From Ampullaceana balthica (lineage: Eukaryota; Mollusca; Gastropoda; Lymnaeidae), in NCBI GenBank assembly GCA_944989445.1, contig CALYLW010000014.1, positions 1,606,978 through 1,670,977 of the forward strand: a stretch of DNA of 64,000 nt, in the 5' to 3' direction. This document shows positions 50,601 through 62,165 of the stretch, piece by piece (within the stretch, counting starts at the first letter, position 1; each line of letters opens with the position of its first letter). Both the position numbers and the translations under genes were made by a program. Below the pieces are notes generated by a model. It was not told the origin of the DNA, ran no database searches, and saw only the letters and a program-made list of their open reading frames with translations.

Positions 50601-53600
50601 GGCACAAAGAGAGAGTGTCCAACTGCTACTCTTACCATCAACTCACCCTGGTTTCAAGGTGAAGTTCGAGCGAGAGTTTTGAAAGATGCCATTCGTGATC
50701 TCATCATAGGCAATATTGAAGGTGTTGTTGACAATTCTGATGAATATTCAAGGCTTGGTGTGACAACAGCTATCAATTATGTGCTACTGTACAAACAAGA
50801 GCCACCACAAAAAGAAAAGAGAACATAGACATTGAAGTTGATGAGAAACTTGAAATAGGAAGCCAACTGATGTCAAAACAAGAATTCAAACAACTACAAG
50901 AAGAAGATAACACAATAATGGAAATAAAAATGAAACTCATCAAAGACAATGAAACAGGCCACAACAAAAATTACAAGCTAGATAAAGGCATATTGATAAA
51001 CATTGCACAAGCAGGTACATGCAAAAGAGTGGTTCTTCCCAAAAGTTACAAGAAACCATTATAAAAAATGACACATGACAGTCCTTTAGGTGGACACATG
51101 GGCGCCAAGAAAACAATTGCTACAATAGCAGAAAACTTTTACTGGCCTAAAATGGCTAGGCAGATAAAAGAATACATCAAGAAATGTACAGTGTGTCTAC
51201 GACATAATCCCAAAGATGGAAAGCACACAGCGCCAATACAATCATCTGACAAGGCAAACTTCTTATTCGAGAAAATTGCCATAGACCTAATAGGACCATT
51301 CAAAAAGATGTCAAAGAAAAAACATATGTATGCTCTTACCATAGTGGACATAGCCACCAGATGGGGTGAAGCTATTCCCACTGAAAAGAATAGATGCAGA
51401 AAGTATATGCACTGAATTACTCAATGTTTTCAGCAGATATGGTTTTCCTCAAACCCTTCTTTCAGACAATGGCAGCCAATTCAAGGGACAGATGACACAA
51501 GCTATTATGAAAATGCTAAATATTACACAAGTACATAGCACAATTTACCATCCACAATCAAATGGAGTGATTGAAAGACTAAACAAAACCATCAAGAATA
51601 TGCTATTAAAGGTTACAATAGACCATGAAGACAAATGGCATGAATATTTACCTTTAGTACTATTTGCATACAACAGCAGCAAGCATGAAAGCACAGGTTT
51701 TAGTCCTTTTGAGTTATGTTTTGGTCAAAACCCTGCAAGTCCTTAAAAATTTCAAAGAAAGCTGATAAGCAAACAAGATGCCATACAGGACAGATATCAG
51801 CTGATGTCAGAAACTAGAGATAAAATACTCTACAGTATTGAAACAGCAAAACAAAGACTAATCAAGCAAAGTACAAGACATAGAGAAATCAAAAATAAAC
51901 ACAGACAATTAAGAACATTTGAGCCAGAACACAAGTCTTAGTATTGTTACCAAACGCAAAGAATGAAATCACATGGGAAGGTCCATACAACATTGAAGAG
52001 AAACTTAGTGATGTCACATATAGTGTCAATATAAAAGGACATGTGAAAAAATTACACATTGATAAACTAAGAGCATATGGTGACAATAAAGAAGAAAAAC
52101 AAACAGTAAATATCATCAGCAAAGAAAATGATGAAAATGACAGTACAATGAAAAAGAAAAGCCCTGACAGTGAAAGAATATCATCTGACATACCAGATAA
52201 TATGAAACACAGAGTGATGAAAATTTTTCAAAAATACAAAATGTGTCATCACAAAAGAAACAGGAAACACAAAAACTGTGACTCATAAGATACAACTATT
52301 AGAACATGAACCTTTCAAGACTAAAGTATACCCTATTCCAATGGCATATAGAGACACAGTAAAACAAGAAATTGATTACCTACTCAAAGAAAACAAAATA
52401 AGAAAAGCAGTTGAAGCTAACTATACCTCACCAACTGTCATAGTAAAAAGAAGAATGAAAGATTCGACTATGCTGTGATTACAGACAATTGAATAATATT
52501 ACAAAATTTGGACCATGAACCTATTGGAGACCCAAGAGACATTATAGACAGAATTGGTAATTCCAGAATATTCACTACATTTGACTTAAACAGAGGTTTT
52601 TGGCAGATAAACATGGATCCTGATTCTGTCAAATATACTGCATTTATAGCTATGGATGAAGTATATGAATGGTTAGTGATGCCATTTGGATTAGTCAACA
52701 GTACAGCCACTTTTAGCAGATTTATGAAAGTGATGTTACAAGGCATTCCAAATGTGGTACATTACGTGGATGACATATTTATTAGGGGTCTACCGATATC
52801 TGGATATCGGCAATATCGGTATCGGTAGCATGTAAAGGTCCCGATATTGACGTCACCGATATTTCATAATAAGTGACATTTTGACCCCCCCCAAAAAAAA
52901 CGGAAACAAAAAAAACTATCATTTAGATTTACAATATCTCGACAAATTAATATATCGACCCCGATACCGGTATTGAAATAGTCAAAAGAGTCCTAGTATT
53001 AATATGTGCAGCCACGATACAGTGTGCCATGTGCTTTGATATTGTTTAGGTATCGGCCGATTTTCGTATACTCAGAAATACTGTGTAAATAGTGCCGATG
53101 CCAAGTATACCGTAATTGCTCTAATAAATGTATAACATTTAAACATTATGTTCACGTAATTGCTCTAATAGCAAAGATGCACGCAGAATCGCACATGTCT
53201 AAAACATTTCGTTTCGTATGGAATATAACAAAATGTACCGTGTGAAGACTTGTTGTCATTGGCAACCATTCAACCTTCAGCCTCATTTTCACTCTATTAC
53301 TATTGTACTTTGTTCTCATTGTTTCATTCATAAAAGGTGGCCGTGTGCAAAAGCCATTAAACTATTGGTTAGAATTAATAATTATGAGTCAAGGTTGAAG
53401 TTTCAAAAGGAGTACCTAATATGCTTGTACATTTTTATAAAGGACGGTTCGTTTTGTTATGAGTCCCATGTAGGTCATGATCTGGAACTTGTAAACACAT
53501 CGGAAACTTTGTTTCCGGGAAAAAAAAATCGGTAATTTCGGCAAAACTGGATATCGCTAGACCCCTTAATTATAAGATATAAATAATTACGAGTGATAAA

Positions 53601-56600
53601 TTTAAGAATGACGTCATCAAATATGACCGCTGTTATTTTTGTCATAACAAATACTCATATCGGCACTCATATCGGAAACAAATATCGGTAATATCGGCAA
53701 AAATGCTTATCGGTAGATCCCCTAATATAAAATATAAATAATTAGGAGTGATAAATTTAAGAATGATGTCATCAAATAAGACCGCTGGTTTTTGTCCTAA
53801 CAAATATTCATATTGGAAAAAAATATCTGTAATATCGGCGAAAATGCTTATCGGCAGACCTCTAATATAAAAGATAAATAATTACGAGTGATAAATTTAA
53901 GAATGACGTCATCAAATATGATCGCTGGTTTTTGTCCTAACAAATACTCATATCGGCACTCATATCGGCAAAAAAAATATCGGTAATATCGGTATCGGCA
54001 ATATCAGCAAAAAGGCATATCGGTAGACCCCTAATATTTATCCACACTAAAGATTGGGAAACGCATATCCATGCACTTGAAGCTTTACTGGATAGACTCA
54101 AGAAACATAATGTTACAATTACAATCTCTCCTTAAAAGATTAACATTCTAAAAAAATATATTGAGTTTCTGGGATACAGAATAGGAGGTGGTAAAGCCAC
54201 TCCCACTGCAGAGAATGAAAACAAGATCTTTAACCTGTCAGCCCCAAAATCTAAGAAACAAGTGCAAGCCCTGCTGGGACTATGTAACGTTTACAGACCT
54301 TTCATTGCAAATTATGCAGAAATTGTTCACCCACTAACAGAAATTACAAAAAACACACATATTCGAAAATTTCAGTTTTCAGGAGATTGCCTCAACGCAT
54401 TGGAAAACATTCAGGAAGCATTCAGGAAGAAACCCATCTTGGTTACACCTCAATGGGACAAATCTTTCATTGTTTCTACTGATGCATCATCTATTGCATT
54501 GGGAGCGTGCCTCATGCAAGAACATGATGGTATTCTCCATCCTATACAATATTTGAGGAGAAATTTGACAAAAACAGAATGTAACTACAGCACCATTGTG
54601 AGAGAATGTTTAGCCATAGTGTGGGCTCTATAAAAACTTCAAAAATGCCTTCTAGGTAGAACATTCACTCTTCTAACAGACCACAAACCCCTTGTGGCAT
54701 TCAACAAGAAGAAAATAAGCAATGCAAAAGTAAATAGATGGGCTATGCTATAAGCCGACTACAAATTTGACATTAAACCTGTTAAAGGAAAGGATAATGT
54801 GGTTGCAGACATATTAAGTAGAATGAAAATAAATAAAGACATTCTGTGAATTCCTAAATGATAAAACCAGAGACTGTATTAATATTAGTATTTTTATTCG
54901 CTGAACAATAGACAAGGAGCAGTGTTTGAATTCCACTGGACAATATATTTAATTTTAATTTTATGATTATTGATTGTTAAATGTTGTTTTAATTACACAA
55001 AATTACAGATGTGTTTAAGTTTCAGTTTCATTTTCTCAGTACAGGTAGACAAAGTCCTGCAGATTTTTTCTTCTTGATTTTCATGTCTAGATATTGTGTG
55101 TAAAGCAATGAATGATGAATATTTGAAATTTGAATATATAATATACATGTAGATTAATTTGATTATATTAAGACCAAAAATGTTGTATTTCATACATTTT
55201 TTTTTAAGGATGGGGGTGAATGTCACGTGTGAATCACGAGTTTGATGACAGAGAGGTCACATGGGTGAAAGCACGCGAAAAGGAGTTCTGGAAGTAATGG
55301 CAAATGTGTGGCTGATGTCTCCATGTTGTGAAACCTCAAAGTTATATTTCTGTACATAGTGTGCATATTAACGTTATTTTGTTGACAATAGTATTCCAAG
55401 AATTTATTGAACGAGAGTTTGTGATATGTGAGAACGCCAACAACACATATTAATAAGTAATATGTCACAAGACGTTACACAACTGGAAAAATATAGGATC
55501 TACAAATATTTTTGAGTTTCAGATATCTTTATAGTGTAATCTTTAATCTGTGCAGGTAAATAGACAATGTCTTTAAGTTAAAAATAAAATTTAATGCTTG
55601 AGACAGAAGTCATTTTAGTTTTATTACTAATTATTATTGATACCTTTTTGGTGTAACATTCAGAAGCAGACCCAGGTTCTCTAAGTACTCAGGCTCTGTA
55701 TTAACGATAGTCTCTTCATTACCAATTGTATAAAGGGGGGATGTCATAGCTTGAAATAATTTCTGCCAGTTTATCTAGTATTTTGAATACAAAAATCCAA
55801 TACAAACAATTATTATTAGTTTAATTTAACATCAACACTTATTTGATACTTAATATAAAGTTTTTAAAAAAATATTCACTGGCTTTTTTTTATTCTACAG
55901 ATATCCAAACATCTCATCTTAAATTTAAGCTTTTCTTTTTTTATTTCTTTTCAATTATTTTTTTTTACAAAAATGTGAAAATGCAAATACAACTCCATAT
56001 AAACCAGCTTTATGGGACTTCTAATAACCCCTAGTGAAAAGCTGTGACTAAAATTAAATATAATGTCAAGAATATGAGTTACCATTTGAAGTAAAGAATT
56101 TTAATGTTCTTCATTTTCGATTTAACTAAGTTTATTAGTTTTCAAGCTCTTTCATATTTTAAATAAATTTTTATTGCACTTTCTCTTCCTTAACTAAGTT
56201 CTTAAAGTCAACATAATTGTTACCAATCAGGATTCAAATTTTTTTTAAAAAGTATTATTGTTAGATTCAAATTTAAAATATTGTAAAAATTGATATCCAT
56301 TAAAAGAATGGCTATTTATAATTCACTGACTATAATTATTTTAATAACCCTAGATGTCCTAGCAATTGATGATAATTTTATTATTAAGTTTTAATGGTCA
56401 GAGAAGAAGCCTACTGTCCATTAAATGTATAAAATAAATATTTTCTTAACATCCAAATTCAAATTTAAGTAATCAAGATAAAAGGGCATTGTATAAATTA
56501 AAATACATGTACCCATGGATATTTGGAGCTCAGTGTGGCAACATTTATATGATTGTCTCTACTTTCATAATCCAACTTCCCCTTTTTAGATGGTACAAGC

Positions 56601-59600
56601 TGAAATACACATTGTCTCAAAAGTAAAAACTAATTAGTCAATTTTTGTCAGTAAATGAAAGTAATTTTCATATTCAATAGGCTCAAAAAAATAAATAAAA
56701 ACTACATAATGATTTATATCCTTACATGGTAGAGAATTTTTTTTAAAAAAATATTATTTTTATTTGAAAAAAAAATGAACTGCCTTTGAAATCATAATTA
56801 ATTGATTGCTCATATTTTAAAATTATTATTAAACAAAAAGTTGTTCACACTGATTACAGAATATAATGATATTTGATCAATCTTATTATTCAATACTTTG
56901 GACAATCTTATTACCTTTTCAACCTTGTCATCAAAATCCATGATTTCCTTGACGTCTAATTCAGCTAAACTTCTGTTAACTCCAAGCTTGACAAGTTTTT
57001 CCACCAGCTTTTCCTCATATTTCTGTGGTACACTTGAAGTGACCTATTTTTAAAAAAAAATAATTAACAAATTTTCGCAATGTTAAGATTTACAGTATAT
57101 ATATTTGTTTTTGCATAATGTATTTACAGATTATTAAAGAATTAGGTGTTCATAAGTAAAATATCTCTATAAAAGTGAGCACACTAGCTGACTTAACCTT
57201 AGCCTCATGGATATAACTTGGTAAAACAAAGAGGAGTGTTTAGGTATCAGCAACATGATATTCAATAATGTAACTTGTCTTATCTATGCAGACGCGCCTT
57301 TAATACAGAAGATTATTGTGTCCTAGGTTCTGTTAATAACATATTGGCAAGTGACGCAGTGTTCACAAGCCACGGCTATGAGGGACCACATAATAACAGT
57401 ATTGAAGGGTCCCTTGTACTAACAGCCACCTTTGTTTTTCTAACTAGTTTCACCCATTGAGAGCTTGGTGGACTCAGTAGTGACAAGAATATATAAATTA
57501 TAAATTACATTATAACAAATTTAAAATGCAAATATTTGAAAAATAAATCTTAGCAAAATAAAATCAACAAAAAAAATGATTTTTTCAATAATTTGATTTC
57601 CTTTGTAAAACAGAAATGATTTATTTATATTTAATTCATATTAAAATATAAAATGAAACTGAATCATGTCCTGATTTATTTATGTTTGACATTTTTTTTG
57701 GTTGCTTATTTATCTGATAAAAAACAACTCACTGTTTATTAAAGCAGTTAACACATTTTCACACACTGTTTTCTTTCTAAAGCTTAAGATGTTAATGGAG
57801 AAAATATTTAATAACAACTTCACTTACAAATATTCTGTTGATTCCGGCTATCTTAAAATCTCTGTCAACATAATATTTGATCAATGGATCAACGTCTGTT
57901 AAAAAGATAAAATAAACGATAAATGGCATTGGGTCTGTTAACAACCTAAAGATTACCAAAAAGACAATAGGGTACTCTGTAAATACAGTATATATATAAA
58001 CATATACTAATAATTGATGGTGAGTGATAAATAATGGTATACTTATTATTTTTATTTGAAAATGAAATACAAATTATATAAATCTTAATCATTATCAGAA
58101 TATTTGAAATGAGACTTTATGAGAATGTTCTCATCTGAAAAACTGTTTGAGCTCTAAATCATGGGTTTAAATATATGACTTAAATTCTAAACATTATCCA
58201 TCTGGAGACAGTCTCCGTGCAAAAAAACTTTTTCAATTTGATAAAACCACTCCTTTAAATTATTGTTGTAACACTTACTGAGTTGGTGCAGTTTTATTAT
58301 GGTATCCTCAAAATCAAAGTCTGTTTCATTCCAAGATGGATCCAGAGCTGGAAACTTCCCAACATCTTTAAGAAGCTGAAGTAATGGTTCTGCACCACGT
58401 TCGTTTAGTCTATCTTTAAAAATTCACAAAATTACATACAGTACTTATATAGAAACATTTTTCTAGCATGTATTAAAGATCATTATTTTATTTTTATTTT
58501 TTTGGGGTTCCCTTTTTCAGATCTTGAACTTGAATGTCTGTGAGTCATGTAAAGCAGTTTTCACAAGTTTTTGTAGCTACGGCATATTAGGGAATGGTGT
58601 GGCTAGCACAAAGCCCAGCCACCTTATGTCTTAATTATAATAACTGGAATTTCAACAACACAAATTTGGATAGAAATATAGTACACTTATATTTTTTTCT
58701 AATTTTTCAAAATACTTTTTAATGAAATATGTGAAAATGGGTAAGTTACAAATTTTAAAACAATTTTCCCTCCAATGTGAACAATGTCCAATTCAAACAA
58801 ATATTTGCATCTAAAAAAAAAGCTTTCCTTTGCCGTTTAGCCTTGACATCTCTTAAAATTTATGAAGAAAATACATGACAGTCACATATATCTAAATATA
58901 AATGAGTGGTTGGAGTGGGGGAGGAAGGGACTGGTCAGCTGTAAAAAAAATAGCTACTCTAGCTAAAAAATAATTAATGGTAAATAAAAGAAAAATGACG
59001 TTAATTAAAACAGGAGAAAAATCTTCATCAGTGTACATCAGGCTTTTTGGAAATTTGTGTTTTGTTTAACTGTCCACTGTACTCATGGCTCAATATTCCC
59101 TGCTGCGAGGCAGTGCAGATATCTTACCGACGCAGCTCAGCAGTTTAGAATTGCCGCGCAGCAGATTTTATAAGATATTGAACACAAAATTGATGCTGTG
59201 CAACTGTAACTTTAATTTGCACATGGACCAACGAACTTTAGAGGGAACATTGCTCATGGCTGTGAAAGATGTATTTTTGGTGTTGACTTCTGAGTAGCCT
59301 ACATAAAAACTGATGCATATGTTTACAACGAAACATTAAATTTTTTTTACACATTATGTAAAACCACTCTGCTCGACAAAAGATTATAAATTATTAACTG
59401 CAATGATAAAAAATAAAAATTTATGATTTTAAAAATTTGATCACTTTTGAAATAAAATTCATTGATTGTTGAATGCTCGATAGACTTTTTGTTGTTTATT
59501 TTAATAAATTAGAATTTTATAATAAATTAGTGTAAGTAAAATTACATATTCTTAGAAATTTTTGTGACATTTACAATACAGTTACAGAGTCTGTGTAACT

Positions 59601-62130
59601 ATACTGATATTACTTGATTACAAAAAAAAATAATTGAATCTTTTATTAGTTATCGTTACCTGATTAAATGTACAACCACACAAGTTACATTAAGAGTGGT
59701 GTTAAATACTTGAGTTTAAAACTCTGATAGGTTTCCCCCGGGAAATTCTCTTAGCAACTACTCCCTAAAGGGAAGATGTAGCCACCAATGTTCCCTTTAA
59801 GCTGTGCGGCCGTGCAGATATCTGAACGACTCCGCGCAGCAGTTTAGAATTACCAAGCTGCAAATTTGTTAAAATATTGCACAAAAATGGATGATGTGCA
59901 ACTTTGCACACGAGATTTTTACTTTGCACACGGACCAACGAAACTTAGAGGGAAAATTGGTAGCCACACCCCTGAGACTGTCCATCCATATTGTTGTGGT
60001 TGGCTATCTGGGTATCCAGGAAAACTATCAGAAGTAACTTCCATGAAAGGGAAGCCTTGTAAAAGAAGTGGTGAATATTCCCTTACTACTTAGGGGCCGT
60101 CCATAAAGTACGTCGCGCTCTAGAGAGGGGGGGGGGAGGGGTGTAAGAAAGTGTGACAGGGGGAGGGGGGGTCCGGCCATGTGTGACGTCACGCTGTTTT
60201 ATATTAAATTTTAATTATTTTGTTAATAAAAAACAACATTTTTGTTCGAAAGTGTGACGTACTTTGTCCGAGATTTGTGACAGGGTGGTGGGGGGAGTTA
60301 AAAATGGTCAAAAATAGCGTGACGTACTTTATGGACAGCCCCTTACTTGTCGGCCTGACATAGCTTATCTTACCAGATCCTTGCTTTTGCAAGCGCAGAT
60401 TGGGAGGATTTTCACTGAGCCCACCTAAGAAAGTCAAGTGCGCTTTGGCCAAGCCAATGGTCGCCCCTCTTACAGGTAGCCTCAGATCTGATTACCGCAG
60501 TAATCTTCATGGTAATTATTGTATGCTAAATACATACTGAAATGCCTGTCTCTAAAATAAGCACCCCTGACCAGAATTAAGTAAGTACCGAAGGCAAATA
60601 TTAACAATGACCACTAACTCGAGTCTTGGACTTACTAATATCCATACAAGCTGCGTAAAATGCATGAGGCTGTTTTTTGAAGATTGGTTCATCTTCTGTA
60701 ATTTGCTCCAACAAGGCTAAAAACAAGAGAAATTGATAACTTTCATTCAGTGAAAGAGAGGAAAAGTTTATAATTTATACAGTCAATTCATTTCTAACTA
60801 ATTAATCATTCACTTTACATTTTTTCTTTGAATTCCTAAATATATCAGTTCTAAAATATATTTTAAAATGTTATGTTTAAACTACTCGCCTTTCATCTTA
60901 AAATTTTATGTATGCACCAGTTATGGCAATTCCTATAATAAGTAGTTTTAAGTAGTTAAAAATCAAATGAAATTTAATTTACAAATAGTCATAAATATAA
61001 CCTATCTGCTGAATATCAATGAAGTACCTACTTTTAATTTTGATCGCATTGCTGTCGCCAATAATAGTTTCAAAATTAATTTTTGACTGGTCCGGTGCCA
61101 GCACCTGACTTTTCAGCCAGCCACCACAGGCATATTGATAGAAGTCATCACAGGGGTTAACACTCTCGTCCATGTACGATCTTAGCCGAGCCGCTGCAAC
61201 AGTATAGGCTTTTATATGTATTCCCATATGATATTTATCTGATAAATAAATGATTTTCCCCCCTCAACGACATCTTATATTTGAGCAATGATTTTTTTTT
61301 GGTCATAAAAGAGTCCCCTCCCCTCCCCCCATACACACACAATTGACTTGTAAAGAATTATTCTTTTTGAACAACTTTTAAGACAAGCACATGGGAGGTA
61401 ATTGTTTTCATTTTATTGGGTGCTAATAATTCAAATTAACTCCCTTTGAGGCTCTCTAAAACCACATTTAATGTAAGAAACATACATTTGAGCAACATTG
61501 ATTCCTTTGAAACAATAAAGAAAAGTATTGCAGAATAAAATGTGTACCTGATTTGACACATGAGTCTGTCAAGCATGTTACTGAAATAAAATAAAAATAT
61601 TATACTGACTTAGAGAATCAGTAATTTTCTTTAAATGAATTGTTCTTAAAAATAAACAACGAATAGCCCACAAAATCCATTACAAATGGAGGATATTATT
61701 TTATTTTCAAATTGAAAAAAAAATACTTCTTACAAAACCCTATTTACAATTAGAGTAAATTGTCTGGCAATAGCCAATACTTACACGAAATAATTGTTGT
61801 ATTATTGATAGCGCACACGTGAATGACTTTGCGATAATCGAAAAGAAAATCGTTAGCAAATCCCTTCTGATCTTAAGAAAATCTTTAGCAGACTTTTCAT
61901 TTAAGAAGTCCAACAGAAGCACGAATTAAAGGGATTTAATTAAACAACCCCGTAAAAAAAAAGTTTTTGACTATACCTCCCTTATGTATGAGCCATAACT
62001 AAAAGTATTGATTATGTTCAAACGAGACAAACATTTACAGACTGAAACCGAAATATATCCCCTGGCTTTAAAACCGTGGGAAAGGGGGGGGACAGGGTGT
62101 GGACATCGACGTTTTTTTTTATACTTTTGT

Positions 62131-62165
<35 letters not shown>

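Larger units (their letters stand above)
43959..55479 (+). mobile_element. Degenerate Ty3/gypsy-type LTR retrotransposon with integrase upstream of reverse transcriptase (Gmr1-like order), nested with three hATs
   Basis: Two 259-bp LTRs (43959-44217 and 55221-55479) begin TGTCACGTG and end TTACA. They are flanked by the 5-bp duplication caact (43954-43958 and 55480-55484). A primer-binding site and polypurine tract sit at the expected places. Internal order on the plus strand: gag with CCHC knuckle, aspartic protease (DSG), integrase (H2C2 finger, DDE core, GPY module), reverse transcriptase (YVDD), RNase H, 3' LTR. No integrase follows RNase H and no env-like frame was seen. Removing three hAT insertions (with their duplications) leaves about 6.1 kb, normal for such elements. 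Frames are broken repeatedly, so the copy is dead. It sits antisense in an intron of the M13 gene. By eye the LTRs differ at 13 of 259 positions. Confidence 0.93.

Noticed and set aside
50870..52830. Integrase-first order as an artefact of local rearrangement
   Set aside because: The integrase GPY module runs into the reverse transcriptase with no element boundary between them, and the 3' end from RNase H to polypurine tract is complete without integrase. A single-copy rearrangement cannot be fully excluded without sister copies.
43959..55479. Endogenous retrovirus interpretation
   Set aside because: No envelope-like frame lies between RNase H and the 3' LTR, and about 370 bases of A+T-rich sequence leave no room for one; an LTR retrotransposon is sufficient.
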